The position numbers were made by a program, and so were the translations under genes. Source: Streptoalloteichus tenebrarius (GTDB lineage: Bacteria; Actinomycetota; Actinomycetes; Mycobacteriales; Pseudonocardiaceae). From it: 64,000 nt of DNA. The notes under the pieces were generated by a model. It saw only the letters and a list, made by a program, of their open reading frames with translations. It was not told where the DNA came from and made no database searches. This document shows, piece after piece, positions 48,233 to 62,695 of the stretch; positions within the stretch are counted from its first letter, which is position 1; every line of letters begins with the position of its first letter. The DNA is taken from contig NZ_JAMTCP010000001.1 of NCBI RefSeq assembly GCF_024171885.1, forward strand, positions 248,001 to 312,000, read 5' to 3'.

Positions 48233-48817
48233 TCAGGGACCCGAAGGAGTCGGAGGCGAACCGGGACCGGAACCGACTTCACCGGGAGTGATGAGGTCGA
48301 GGTGGTAGCGGTCGTAGGTGTCGAACGACGCGACACGGGTGAAGCCGAGCCGGCGGAGCACGGCCACACTCGGGTGGTTGCCCCGGGTCACCCCCGCGAA
48401 GAGGTCGGTGGCGGACAGGCGCGACCGCGCGTGCCGCACCAGGGCGCGCAGGGCGGTCGTGGCGAGGCCGCGCCCGCAGGCGTGTTCGGCGAGCAGGTAG
48501 CCCAGTCCGTACTTCGGGGGTTCGCCGACGACCAGTTCCACCCGGCCGACGAGGCGGTCGTCCTCGTAGACGCCGAAGTTCAGAAGGGGATCACCGGCGG
48601 AGAAGGTGGCGGCGTGGTCCTCGGCCGACGCCGCCACCATGTCCACGTAGTCGCCGTGGCGGGTGAGATGCGCCGCGTTGTCCCACATGAGGCGGGCGTA
48701 GGCCGCGCCGTCCTCCGGCCGCAGCGACCGCAGCTCCAGCCCGGGGCGTTCCGTCACGAGTCGCACCGCTTCGGCACTCACAGGCAGCAGCTCCCACGGC
48801 GAAGAGCGTTCCAGCAT
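48233..48817 (-). CDS. GNAT acetyltransferase, RimJ/RimL type
   Basis: A 194-residue N-acetyltransferase. LRSLRPEDGAAYARLMWDNA and RLVGRVELVVGEPPKYGLGY lead to the acetyl-CoA pyrophosphate loop in LLAEHACGRGLATTALRALV. The late strand VTRGNHPSVAVLRRLGFTRV is the hallmark of RimJ/RimL-like enzymes, which acetylate protein N-termini, spermidine or antibiotics. The ATG at 48817 follows AGAGGAC. It lies 15 bp after another GNAT gene in the same direction, so the two are probably cotranscribed. The substrate is unknown. Confidence 0.88.
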   Translation of the reverse strand: MLERSSPWELLPVSAEAVRLVTERPGLELRSLRPEDGAAYARLMWDNAAHLTRHGDYVDMVAASAEDHAATFSAGDPLLNFGVYEDDRLVGRVELVVGEPPKYGLGYLLAEHACGRGLATTALRALVRHARSRLSATDLFAGVTRGNHPSVAVLRRLGFTRVASFDTYDRYHLDLITPGEVGSGPGSPPTPSGP

Positions 48818-48832
48818 GTCCTCTGTGGAGAG

Positions 48833-49381
48833 TTATGTCCTGTGTGGAGAGACCTCGGCGGCGCGCTCGGGTCCCGCCTTCTCGAAGACCAGGACGGCCT
48901 CGGGCTCGTCGCCGTAGTGGTCACCGGTGCGGACGAAGCCCAACGACGAGTAGAACGGCTCCGGGCTGCCCTCGCCCTCGCCGTAACTGGTGAACAGCTC
49001 CCGGTACCCCCGCGCGCGCACCTCGCGCACGACGAACTCGACCGCGCGCCGCCCGAAGCCCATGCCCTGGAACGGCCCGCCGATCATCAGTCGCCACAGG
49101 TAGGCGCCGTGGCACTCGATGCCGTCATCCCAGTCCGAGCCGAAGTGGAGCATGACGAACCCGACCGGGGTCTCGTCCGCGTAGATCGCGCGGAACCAGG
49201 CGTTCGTCGAACAGAACCCCTCGGCGATGGAGGTCCCGTTGTCGGCCACCATCCCGCGCTGCTGCTCGGACAGGGTCTCGCTCAGCTCGCACACCTCGCA
49301 GACGTTGAGGGCGCTGATCCGTCGGAAGGTCAGCTCGGAATCCCGCGTGACGGTCGGGGTGGTGGCGGGCTCTGTCGTCAT
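48833..49381 (-). CDS. GNAT acetyltransferase, diamine N-acetyltransferase-like
   Basis: A 182-residue N-acetyltransferase. LNVCEVCELSETLSEQQRGM, then VADNGTSIAEGFCSTNAWFR, resembles the opening of BltD/PaiA-like diamine acetyltransferases. HGAYLWRLMIGGPFQGMGFG followed by RRAVEFVVREVRARG holds the acetyl-CoA loop, and PEPFYSSLGFVRTG is the closing strand. It is the first gene of a two-GNAT unit. The ATG at 49381 has only a weak ribosome site. A role in polyamine or small-amine acetylation is plausible from similarity alone. Confidence 0.85.
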   Translation of the reverse strand: MTTEPATTPTVTRDSELTFRRISALNVCEVCELSETLSEQQRGMVADNGTSIAEGFCSTNAWFRAIYADETPVGFVMLHFGSDWDDGIECHGAYLWRLMIGGPFQGMGFGRRAVEFVVREVRARGYRELFTSYGEGEGSPEPFYSSLGFVRTGDHYGDEPEAVLVFEKAGPERAAEVSPHRT

Positions 49382-49563
49382 GGGTGCGCTACTCCTGTGG
49401 GTCGACTTGCGTCCGAGCCGACCCTATTCGTCGTATCCGCCCCCTTCGCACCTCTTTTTCGTGCCGCTCCGCGCCCTTCCCACATGGCCCGCGAGAGCCC
49501 GGATCGGCGGGTTGCCGGGCGACGCGCTCGCAGCGTGCGCCGCCCGGTTCCCACCAGCTCGGC

Positions 49564-50427
49564 TCAGACGACCGTCAGCGTCGCCGTCGAGTAGACCGTG
49601 CCTCCGGTCCCGGTGGCCTTGATCGTGTACGTGTAGGTGCCCCTGGCCGTCGGCGTGATCGTGCGCGTGCCCTTCGGCACGGCCAACGCGCCCGACCAGC
49701 TCCCGCCGCCGGTGGCGGGGGAGACCGAGTGCGCGGTGATCGACGTGACGTTGGTCGACGTCCAGCTCAGCGAGGTGCTCTCACCGAGCCTGATCTTCTG
49801 GTCGAGATCGTCGACCGACAGGCTCACCGTGGGCCGGTTCGGGCCGACCGCGGGGTTCCTCGGCGTGACACCAGGCGGCGGGTTCGTGTCCGCCGTCCTG
49901 TTCAGCGAGAACGACCACCCCTCGAAGCCGCCGGGCGTGACGTTGCGGCCCATGGCGCCGTAGTCGCTGTAGGTCCAGGTGGTGCCGGAGCCGTCGGCGT
50001 GCCAGTACGACCAGTACGCCGAGGCGGGCGGCGTGTTCAGGCACGGCTCCCTGTAGTCGGGGTTCGAGGTGATCGGGATCGTCTCCGTGGGCGACGGGCG
50101 GTTCTCCAGCCGGCACACGAAGCCCAGACCCCAGCGGGCGGTGCCGGTCACCGCGATGCCCGCGTCCTGCAACGCCTTGATCCCCGTGCGCGACGTGCCG
50201 GGGTTGGGGTTCGGCGAGCACCGGGTGATCGTCGGCGCCGCGACGCCCCCGTTGCCGTCCAGCTCCTGGAAGTCGATGACGACGGTGACCCCGGTCAGCG
50301 CGTCCTTGCCGGTGCAGATCCCGTCGTAGCCTCCGGTCGTGCTGACCGCTCCCGCGGACGGCGCGACGGCCACGGCCGCGGCCACCGACACCGCCAGGGC
50401 GGACAGACCGGACAAAAGTCGTCTCAC
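49564..50427 (-). CDS. Secreted protein with C-terminal Ig-like domain
   Basis: A 287-residue exported protein. The N-terminus MRRLLSGLSALAVSVAAAVA followed by VAPSAGA is a clear Sec signal peptide with an Ala-x-Ala cleavage site near residue 27. The mature N-terminal part has Cys in GICTGKD, ITRCSPN, FVCRLEN and REPCLN, probably two disulphides, and the aromatic phrase YWSYWHADGSGTTWTYSDYG. From about residue 200 a beta-sandwich of PKD/Ig type follows (GESTSLSWTSTNVTSITAHS, ARGTYTYTIKATGTGGTVYS). The GTG start has GGGGG eight bases upstream. It is probably a cell-surface or secreted binding protein. The N-terminal family was not recognised with certainty. Confidence 0.78.
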   Translation of the reverse strand: MRRLLSGLSALAVSVAAAVAVAPSAGAVSTTGGYDGICTGKDALTGVTVVIDFQELDGNGGVAAPTITRCSPNPNPGTSRTGIKALQDAGIAVTGTARWGLGFVCRLENRPSPTETIPITSNPDYREPCLNTPPASAYWSYWHADGSGTTWTYSDYGAMGRNVTPGGFEGWSFSLNRTADTNPPPGVTPRNPAVGPNRPTVSLSVDDLDQKIRLGESTSLSWTSTNVTSITAHSVSPATGGGSWSGALAVPKGTRTITPTARGTYTYTIKATGTGGTVYSTATLTVV

Positions 50428-50449
50428 TGCGCTACCCCCATGCCTTGTT

Positions 50450-51238
50450 CTTCAGTGTGGCGGAACGTCAAAGGGCGGAACCGGGCGGGAGATCGTCGCC
50501 AGGGGGCGGCGGTTTTCGTCACAGCCGGTTTCTCGGCTCCACGGCTGCGGTGCTGGGTGAGGCCGTCGAAGTCCACTTGGGACAACCTGGGCGATGCCCG
50601 CGCAGGGGCGCGCGGCGCGGCGAGCCCCAGCGCGGGGGCGTGGCCGCGAGCCGTCCTGTCGTTCGCCGCTCCAGATCGACACCGCATGCAGAACGTCCCC
50701 CCTGCGGTTCACCACAGCGGATGGACGTCGCACCCGCCGGCGCGGTGACCAGACCGGTCGCCTCGCGTCGATCCGCGATCACGCGACAGTTCCGGACCTC
50801 GACCAACCTCCCCGGTTGCCGCAGGGGAGTGGTCCCGTGGAGCCAGGGGAGCGTAACTCCGCTCACACGCGTTCCAGTACCGCCGTCCAGCCGCGTGCGG
50901 AAGGAGTACGCGGGGCCGGCTGTCCCGCCCACCCGGAAGGGCCGACGACCCGGTCCCCATTCGCCGCGCTTGCCGAACCCTTTCCTCAATCCGGTGTTTC
51001 TCCGGACACTCCACGTGCACGGCACGCGGGCGCACTTTGTGGCAGATCTCGCGTCAAATGACGGCCAGGTGGCGTGCGGAACTCGCTTTTTGTCGGGTCC
51101 CCACAACGCAGGGGCCCCGGCATGCGCGAACTGGCACATTGGTGCGCCCGGCGGAGATCGAGCAGGGTACAGGTGTGGGCGACGCTCCGGACTTCGGGCG
51201 ACGCCTTCAGTCATGCGGGTACCTGGGAGGCTCAGCCG
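50450..51238. other. 789-bp non-coding stretch before the carboxylase gene
   Basis: No reading frame here has coding character. The long plus-strand frames are Arg/Pro-rich shadows. The stretch must hold the promoter of the secreted-protein gene (left) and of the carboxylase (right). A leaderless small gene cannot be excluded. Confidence 0.4.
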
Positions 51239-56770
<5,532 letters not shown>

Positions 56771-56774
56771 CATC

Positions 56775-56823
56775 GCGTGAGGCCGGCCGAGGACTGTGTC
56801 CCCTCGGCCGGCCTCGCGTTTGT
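56775..56823 (+). terminator. Intrinsic terminator of the carboxylase gene
   Basis: GAGGCCGGCCGAGG pairs perfectly with CCTCGGCCGGCCTC around a nine-base loop, and GCGTTTG follows. It begins within ten bases of the stop codon. Confidence 0.88.
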
Positions 56824-57075
56824 CAGGGTGACGAAACTGGGCCGCACTTTCCGGCCGCGGAGGTGGGTTCGCGGGCGACGGCCGGCTTCCGGCTCTCTTG
56901 GGTGGGGGAGCAGAGGTCGTGTGCCTTCTGTTGGCTGTCGCCGCGGTGACCAGGCGACGGCCCTGTGGTGGCAGTGGAGGCCACCAGTGATGCCGGAGTC
57001 CTGGGCATCTCCCCGTTCTGGGGAGAGGTGTCTTGTTGTTGTCTGTCAAGGCTTTCGCTCGTGTGAGGGACAGAG

Positions 57076-57388
57076 TTATCCACAGGCGCTTCAGTTGTCC
57101 ACAGCCTCGGATGATCAGCTTGGACGCGGGGTGCGGGGCGGATAGGCTGGAGCGGGGCTCGCCCCCCAGGGCGGGTGGGGGGTCTCTCCCTGGTGATCTT
57201 GTTCTCCGCCCTACGGCGGCGAGTGTGTGTGTGCTCCCGTCTTCCGCGTGGTGTCAACCCTGTCCCCGTGCCGGGTGACGGGGTTGTCCACAGGCGACGC
57301 AGTTATCCACAGCGGAGCGGTGCCGGCCTCCGCTCCGGGGTGTTCGGCGGTAGGCTGGAGCGGGGCTCGCCCCCCAGGGCGGGTGGGG
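57076..57388. repeat. 208-bp tandem duplication with paired DnaA-box-like motifs
   Basis: Within a 1-kb non-coding gap, TTATCCACA (57076-57084) and TTGTCCACA (57095-57103) are followed by a 38-bp block starting TAGGCTGGAGCGGGGC at 57143-57180. Exactly 208 bp later TTGTCCACA (57284-57292), TTATCCACA (57303-57311) and the identical 38-bp block (57351-57388) recur. In each unit the two 9-mers are 19 bp apart. TTATCCACA is the consensus DnaA box and TTGTCCACA is the common high-GC version. The 38-bp block contains the hairpin GGGGC-TC-GCCCC and a TAGGCT that could be a -10 element. No reading frame in 56824-57779 is convincing. Confidence 0.8.
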
Positions 57389-57779
57389 GCTGTCCTGGTG
57401 GTGGTGGTCGTGAGGTCGGCCTCGTGACCGTCCGTCGGAGAGATGGCCGACGACGTTCTGTCCATTCAGGACAGACGGCCCGTCGGCGCAGGGGCAGTGG
57501 GCGGGCCCGGGTCCTTTCTGTTGGCGCACCTGGAAGAGCGGCTCGGCGCCGCCGCACCCCACGCCGGCTGCCCCTGCTGATCAGGCGGGAACGGGCACCA
57601 GTCAATCCTGTCGAAACGCGGTTCCCGGCGTTCCCGGGCCGACGCGGCGAAACCAGCATCAGAAGCCTTCTTCCCGAGGCCAGGTACGTCCACTCAGGAC
57701 AGTCCTGGTGTTCGCCATGGCGGGCTCTGTTCGCGCTGTGAGGTCCCCGCTCGGGTCGACGCGGGGGCAGTTGCGGTCG

Positions 57780-58385
57780 TCAGCCGAGACTCGCCTCAGA
57801 AGACTGCTCTGGTGACCGGGCGCCGTCCAGCACCAGGTCGACGATGCGCGTGACGTGGCCGCGGTCCACGGGTTCGTTCCGGAGCAGCACGCGGAGCTGG
57901 ATCGGGCCGGCGATCGCCTCCAGGACCAGTTCGGCGTCGGTGCCCCCGGGCAGGTCGCCCCGCTCGACGCCCCGGTGGACCAGCACCGCGGCCCGCCCCA
58001 GTCGCGCGCTCCAGAACTCGCGCCGGGCCTGCTCGAACTGGGCCTCGTCCTCCGACGGCGAGAGCGCGGCGTGGATCAGGGAGCTGCCCGCCGGCGTGGC
58101 CAGGAACCCGGCCAGCGCGGTGAAGAAGGTGATCAGGTCGTCGCGCGTGGTCCCGGTGTCGGGGAGGGGGAGCGCGCGGTCGAGCTGGCTCGTCAGCACC
58201 TCCAGCAGCAGGTTCGCCCTGGTTCCCCACCGCCGGTACACCGAGGTCTCGTGGACCCCGGCGCGCGCGGCGATGTCGGCGACGCGCGCGCCCGCCACGC
58301 CCTCCGCCTCGATGACCTGGGCGGTCGCGTCGAGGATCGCGCGCTGGACGGCTTCTCCGCGGCGGAGCGGGCGGGGTGCTGGCAC
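57780..58385 (-). CDS. TetR-family regulator of the esterase
   Basis: A 201-residue repressor. The helix-turn-helix reads AILDATAQVIEAEGVAGARV, then ADIAARAGVHETSVYRRWGT followed by RANLLLEV, with the C-terminal domain of TetR_C branches (ELVLEAIAGPIQLRVLLRNE). The GTG at 58385 is preferred. The longer frame would run through the operators, and the upstream DNA lacks a ribosome site, so translation may be leaderless. Two perfect palindromes lie just upstream in the gap divergent from the esterase gene, which it should control along with itself. Confidence 0.87.
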   Translation of the reverse strand: MPAPRPLRRGEAVQRAILDATAQVIEAEGVAGARVADIAARAGVHETSVYRRWGTRANLLLEVLTSQLDRALPLPDTGTTRDDLITFFTALAGFLATPAGSSLIHAALSPSEDEAQFEQARREFWSARLGRAAVLVHRGVERGDLPGGTDAELVLEAIAGPIQLRVLLRNEPVDRGHVTRIVDLVLDGARSPEQSSEASLG

Positions 58386-58396
58386 AGGGGAAGTAT

Positions 58397-58463
58397 CGCA
58401 AGTCGACTTGCGCAGGGGGTGGAGGGCGCGGTTTGCTGGACGTATCGCAAGTCGACTTGCGAT
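58397..58463. promoter_or_regulatory. Twin perfect TetR operators CGCAAGTCGACTTGCG
   Basis: CGCAAGTCGACTTGCG at 58397-58412 is a perfect 16-bp palindrome. The same core extends to a perfect 20-bp palindrome, ATCGCAAGTCGACTTGCGAT, at 58444-58463. The centres are 49 bp apart. They occupy the divergent gap between the TetR gene and the esterase, one near each start, so each probably controls one promoter. Confidence 0.9.
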
Positions 58464-58499
58464 GCCGCGCACTTCTCGGACTCCTCGGAGGCGAACCGC

Positions 58500-59846
58500 A
58501 TGCGGACCACGGCGCGCACCAGCCAGGGCGAACTCAGGGGACGGGTGGAGGACGGGCTCGTCGTCTTCCGGGGCGTCCGGTACGCCGAGGTCGAGCGGTT
58601 CCGGCCGCCCCGCCCCGTGCCCGCGTGGACCGGCGTCCGGGAAGCGCTGGTGGACGGGCCGATCGCCCCGCAGCGACCCTCACGGCTGGAACACGTGATG
58701 GGCGCGCCAGAGCCGCACGACCAGGCGGAGGACTGCCTGAGCCTGACGATCACCACCCCGGGGGTCGACGACGCCGCGCGTCCCGTGCTCGTCTGGCTCC
58801 ACGGCGGCGCGTTCCTGTCCGGCGCCGGCTCGTGGCGGTGGTACGGCGGCCACCGCCTGGCCAGGGAGGGCGACGTCGTCGTCGTGGGGGTCAACTACCG
58901 CCTCGGCGCGCTGGGCTACCTGCGCTCACCCGGCCTGTCCGAGGGGAACCTCGGACTCCGCGACCAGATCGCGGCCCTGCGGTGGGTGCGCGACAACATC
59001 GCCGCGTTCGGCGGCGACCCCTCGACCGTCACCGTGGTCGGCCAGTCGGCGGGCGCGCACTCGGTGGCCTGTCTGCTGGGGATTCCCGAGGCCCGTTCGT
59101 TGTTCCGGCGCGCGATCCTCCAGAGCCCGCCGATGGGCCTGGGCCTCGGTGACCCGCGCCGGGCGCGCCGGTCCGCCGAGCGCTTCCTCGCGGGCCTCGC
59201 CTCGGACCCCCGCACGGCCGAGATCCCGGCGATCCTGGACGCCCAGCAGCGGGTCCTGCGCCGACAGTCCGGTCCACTCGGGATGAACACCGCCCCGCCG
59301 TTCATGCCGGTCGCCGGCGCTGGGGTGCTCCCCGACCGGGCGCGCTGGTGGGAGCACGTCGTGCGCACCGCCCCGGACCTCGACGTGATCCTGGGGTGGA
59401 CCGGGCGCGAGATGGGCGCGTTCTACACCACCAACCCGACCTTCCAGCGCCTGCGCCAGATTCCGACGTACGGCCCGAGGGCCGCCGACGCCGTGGGGGA
59501 GGCCGTTGGCTCCGCCGTGTTCGCCCGGCCGACGCTGCGCCTGGCCTCGCGGTTGAGCGCGGTCGGGGCGCGGGTCTGGGCCTACCAGTTCGACTACGCC
59601 CCCGCGGGGTCGCCGTTCGGGGCCTGCCACTGCCTCGAACTGCCGTTGCTGTTCGGGACCGACGCCGACTGGGCCGACGCCCCGATGCTCACCGGCGCGG
59701 ACCCGGCCGAGATCGCCGACCTCGGGCGTCGCCTGCGCGCGTCCTGGCTCTCCTTCGCCCGCACCGGCAAGCCGGAGACCGACGCGGACCTGCCGTGGCC
59801 GGAGCACACCCCGACCACGCGGGCCGTCCGGCACTGGTCCTCCTGA
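58500..59846 (+). CDS. Type B carboxylesterase
   Basis: A 448-residue alpha/beta-hydrolase of the carboxylesterase type B (pnbA-like) family. The markers are EDCLSLTITTP, the oxyanion-hole motif VLVWLHGGAFLSGAGSWRWY, the nucleophile Ser in VTVVGQSAGAHSVACLLGIP and the catalytic His in GACHCLELPLLFGTDADW. The N-terminal phrase FRGVRYAEVERFRPPRPVPA is also typical. GGAGG lies eight bases before the ATG at 58500. It hydrolyses ester or carbamate bonds of a small substrate. The divergent TetR gene and two identical operators suggest induction by that substrate or product. Confidence 0.92.
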   Translation: MRTTARTSQGELRGRVEDGLVVFRGVRYAEVERFRPPRPVPAWTGVREALVDGPIAPQRPSRLEHVMGAPEPHDQAEDCLSLTITTPGVDDAARPVLVWLHGGAFLSGAGSWRWYGGHRLAREGDVVVVGVNYRLGALGYLRSPGLSEGNLGLRDQIAALRWVRDNIAAFGGDPSTVTVVGQSAGAHSVACLLGIPEARSLFRRAILQSPPMGLGLGDPRRARRSAERFLAGLASDPRTAEIPAILDAQQRVLRRQSGPLGMNTAPPFMPVAGAGVLPDRARWWEHVVRTAPDLDVILGWTGREMGAFYTTNPTFQRLRQIPTYGPRAADAVGEAVGSAVFARPTLRLASRLSAVGARVWAYQFDYAPAGSPFGACHCLELPLLFGTDADWADAPMLTGADPAEIADLGRRLRASWLSFARTGKPETDADLPWPEHTPTTRAVRHWSS

Positions 59847-59870
59847 CCGCCTGCCTCGGCCGTCGCCGCC

Positions 59871-60524
59871 TCACTCCTCGGGCTCGTCCCCTGACTTGTT
59901 CCCCGACTCGGACCCATGCGCGATCGGTGGGCCGGCGAGGCCGTGCAACAGCAGGTCGGTGAGGGTGTCCACGATCTCGTCGTCGCTGGCCACCGGTTCG
60001 CCGGCGGTCAGCGCGGCGTACCCGAACAGCGACAGCATCGCGCCGATCGCGGCGGCGACGACCGTGGGATCGCCGGGGAGCGGGTGCCCGCGCACGCGCA
60101 GGTACTCCAGATGGTCCCGGAACTCCGTCGTCTGGTTGACCAGCGCGCGCCACATCTGCCGTGACTCGGGCGGAGCGGCGATGGCGGACTGGAGGTGCGC
60201 GACCACCACACCGAGGTGGTCGCGCATGACGGTCCACCCGCCGGCGACGTGGTCGCGGAGCTGTTGACGGTCGCTGAGGTCGTGCTCGGCCGAGTTCTCG
60301 GTGTCGATCACCGAGTCCCCCTGCGCCTCCATCTCGCGCGCCATCTCGCGCAGGAGTTCGTCCTTGTCCGCGAAGTGCTCGTAGAACGAGCCGGTCGAGC
60401 GGCCGGCCGCCGCGGTGATGTCGGTGATCTTGGTGTTCAGGTAGCCGCGCTCGGCGAACAGCCGTCGGGCCGCGTCCATCAGCGCGCCACGGGTCTCGGC
60501 CGCCCGTGCTCTGCGAATTCCCAC
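59871..60524 (-). CDS. TetR-family regulator of the FAD monooxygenase
   Basis: A 217-residue repressor. The N-terminal domain reads [20 protein letters not shown], then [20 protein letters not shown], then [12 protein letters not shown]. The C-terminal domain ([38 protein letters not shown]) is typical of TetR_C regulators of oxidoreductases. The GTG at 60524 follows GGGAG. It is convergent with the esterase and divergent from the FAD monooxygenase, with dyads bearing TTCAGTG/TGAATC between them. Control of the monooxygenase by a hydrophobic ligand is likely. Confidence 0.88.
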   Translation of the reverse strand: MGIRRARAAETRGALMDAARRLFAERGYLNTKITDITAAAGRSTGSFYEHFADKDELLREMAREMEAQGDSVIDTENSAEHDLSDRQQLRDHVAGGWTVMRDHLGVVVAHLQSAIAAPPESRQMWRALVNQTTEFRDHLEYLRVRGHPLPGDPTVVAAAIGAMLSLFGYAALTAGEPVASDDEIVDTLTDLLLHGLAGPPIAHGSESGNKSGDEPEE

Positions 60525-60584
60525 CGCGCGTCTCCCGGCACCTGTTGACGATCCCCGCCGGCGTCATCATACTGACCGCACAGT

Positions 60585-60631
60585 CACTGAACTCAGATTC
60601 AGTGAACTCGGAATCAGTGAATCAAGATTCA
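60585..60631. promoter_or_regulatory. Overlapping operator dyads before the FAD monooxygenase
   Basis: CACTGAA-N6-TTCAGTG at 60585-60604 has perfect 7-bp arms, and TGAATC-AA-GATTCA at 60618-60631 has perfect 6-bp arms. Both share TGAA/TTCA half-sites. They lie 15 to 60 bp before the start codon, in the gap divergent from the TetR gene. Confidence 0.72.
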
Positions 60632-60645
60632 GAACAGGGGGCGAC

Positions 60646-61833
60646 ATGACACCGCGCGTTGTGGTGGTGGGAGCGGGCATCGCCGGAACGGTGGCGGCGA
60701 TCGCACTGCGGAGCGTCGGCGCCGAGGTCACGGTCCACGAGGCGCACACCAATCCCGACGGGGACGTGGGCTCCTTCCTCGGCCTGGCCGTCAACGGCCT
60801 GCGGGGGTTGGCGGCGCTCGGCTGCCTGGACGAGGTGCGCCGGCGGGGAGTCGAGGTCCCCCGGCAGCGAGTGTGGTCGGGGTCAGGGGCCCTGCTCGGG
60901 GACGTCGCGCGCGGCCGTCTCGCCGACGACCCGATGCGGAGTGTGACGATCATGCGGGCCCAGCTCGTCGCCGCGCTGCGCGAGCATGCCGTCCGCGCCG
61001 GGATCACCCTCACCACCGACGAGCGGCTGACCATCGCGACACCCGACGGCGACGGCGTGGTCGCCGAGTTCTCCAGCGGCCGACGGACGCGGGCCGACCT
61101 GCTGGTCGGGGCGGACGGGATCTGGTCCGCCACCAGGGGCCTGCTCGACGGCGCCGCGCCCCGGCCCCGCTACGCGGGCCTCTACACCGTCTCCGGAGTG
61201 TCCGAAATGGACGGGTTCGAGCCGGGCGTGTTCAACATGACCCTGGGCCGCCACGGGGCCTTCATGCACCTCCCCGTCCCCGACGGCGGGGTGTGGTGGG
61301 CCGCGCAGGTGGCCGATCCGCGCGAGCCGGACCGGCGCGGTGTCCCCGACTCCGAGTGGCAGCGACGCGTCGCCGAGCTGTACCGGGCGGAACCGGTGCC
61401 CTCGCGGATCATCGCCGCCACCACCCGGCTGCACCGGACCACCGTCATGCACTCGCTCGACCCCGTGCCGACCTGGCGAAATGACCGGATGGTGCTCATC
61501 GGCGACGCCGCGCACCCGGTCGGCGCTGGCCAGGGCGCGTCGATGGCGATCGAGGACGCGCTCGTCCTGGCCCGCTGCCTCCGCGACGCCCCGTCCGTCG
61601 CCCGGGCCCTGGCGGACTACGAGGCCGAGCGCCGACCGCGGATCACGAAGATGCTCAAGGTCGGGGCGGACAACCGCGACGCCAAGACGGCCGGACCGGT
61701 CGGGCAGTGGGTCAGGAACGGGATGATGAGGCTGGTCTTCCGGTTCTTCTACGAGAGGGCCACGGGCTGGCTGTACACCTACGACCCCGGGTTCACCGCC
61801 GAGCCCGCGGCGACGACGGAGCCCCGGAGCTGA
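60646..61833 (+). CDS. FAD-dependent monooxygenase (PHBH-fold aromatic/class A type)
   Basis: A 395-residue group A flavoprotein monooxygenase. The dinucleotide-binding motif is RVVVVGAGIAGTVAAIALRS, the middle DG motif is RADLLVGADGIWSATRGLLD, and the GD motif is RMVLIGDAAHPVGAGQGASM. It lacks the C-terminal thioredoxin-like domain of larger polyketide hydroxylases. It hydroxylates an aromatic or conjugated substrate with NAD(P)H and O2, or detoxifies an antibiotic as TetX-like enzymes do. AGGGGG lies five bases before the ATG. The divergent TetR gene and two dyads imply ligand-induced expression. A broken second monooxygenase lies directly downstream on the other strand. Confidence 0.9.
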   Translation: MTPRVVVVGAGIAGTVAAIALRSVGAEVTVHEAHTNPDGDVGSFLGLAVNGLRGLAALGCLDEVRRRGVEVPRQRVWSGSGALLGDVARGRLADDPMRSVTIMRAQLVAALREHAVRAGITLTTDERLTIATPDGDGVVAEFSSGRRTRADLLVGADGIWSATRGLLDGAAPRPRYAGLYTVSGVSEMDGFEPGVFNMTLGRHGAFMHLPVPDGGVWWAAQVADPREPDRRGVPDSEWQRRVAELYRAEPVPSRIIAATTRLHRTTVMHSLDPVPTWRNDRMVLIGDAAHPVGAGQGASMAIEDALVLARCLRDAPSVARALADYEAERRPRITKMLKVGADNRDAKTAGPVGQWVRNGMMRLVFRFFYERATGWLYTYDPGFTAEPAATTEPRS

Positions 61834-61869
61834 GACGGGCGGCTGCCGCGGGTCACTACTGTCCTATAT

Positions 61870-62115
61870 GGACTGTGAGGCGCCACCCTCCTGAGGAACC
61901 GCGTGGTCAGGTAGTGCTCGACCAGGTGGAGGTCGGCGACGGAGCACCGCATCGCCATATATCCGCCGAGTGGCGGTGAACGAGCGAAACCGAACACTCA
62001 GGTGATCGACAGCGGGACGACCGGCGCGCTGGTCGTCGAACGCCACGAGTGTCCAGCGTGGACCGTGAAGGAGGTCGAACAAGGAGGTCGAACAGGCCGG
62101 TCCCCGCTGTTGCCC
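61870..62115 (-). pseudogene. 3' end of a larger FAD monooxygenase, frameshifted
   Basis: The minus strand reads STSLFDLLHGPRWTLVAFDD, then DHLSVRFRS, and, after a frame change, GGYMAMRCSVADLHLVEHYL followed by TTRFLRR. This is the pattern of the C-terminal thioredoxin-like domain of PgaE/RdmE-type polyketide hydroxylases (LDLLHGPRWTLL ... RPDGYVAMR ... YL). The rest of the gene is missing. Its upstream part was apparently lost when an IS element entered, and a second copy of the broken segment lies at 62696-62830. Confidence 0.65.
61981..62115. repeat. 135-bp direct repeat, left copy
   Basis: Starts CGAGCGAAACCGAACACTC and ends TCCCCGCTGTTGCCC. It is nearly identical to 62696-62830, 715 bp away in the same orientation. 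It contains an internal duplication of GGAGGTCGAACA and covers part of the broken monooxygenase. Confidence 0.9.
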
Positions 62116-62695
62116 GCCTCCGGCGTGAAGGGGCGTCCACGGGGACGACCTCCGGGTGATCAACGGGATTGCTTTTCAGGGCGAAGACGGGTGTGGCATG
62201 GCGTGACCTGCCGGAACGGCACGGGCCGGGGAAAAGGTGTCGACCACCGGTTCTGGCGGTGGTCACGCACCGGAACCCTGACCACTCCGGGCCGACCCGC
62301 CACCCCCGGGCGAGCCGGATGATCGCGGACAACGGCTACCCCAGCCGATCCGCTCCCACCTGCGCCGACGGCACATCTCAGGCGACGATTCCCGGACGCC
62401 GTGACCAGCAGGCCCACCGGCTGCGCCGCGGCCGGACAGGGGGCGCCCACCGGCCTTCGACCGCACGCCTACCACCGCCGCACCGTCGTCGAACGCTGCG
62501 TCAACCCGCCTCACGCGGTTCCGTGCCTTCGCGACCCGGTTCGACAAGACCGCGATCTCCTACCAGGGCGTGATCGATCTGGCCACGCTGCTCATCACGC
62601 TGTGAGGACACGGCGTAGGAGCGGTCCGCGTGCCTCTGGGTGTCCACGACAGCGGTCGGGGATGAACCAGGTTCGGTGCTCGTGGTGATGGAGTG
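62116..62695 (+). mobile_element. IS5-type remnant between the two 135-bp repeats
   Basis: The plus-strand frame reads AKTGVAWRDLPERHGPGKRC, the N-terminal part of an IS5-family transposase. It then jumps to MIADNGYPSRSA, and other frames give VVERCVN and FDKTAISYQGVIDLATLLIT, the C-terminus. The middle is deleted and the frames are broken. Clear terminal repeats were not identified. Confidence 0.6.

Noticed and set aside
57076-57388. Chromosomal origin of replication (oriC)
   Set aside because: The DnaA-box-like motifs are few (four), and neither dnaA nor dnaN is nearby. An actinomycete oriC normally has many more boxes between those genes.
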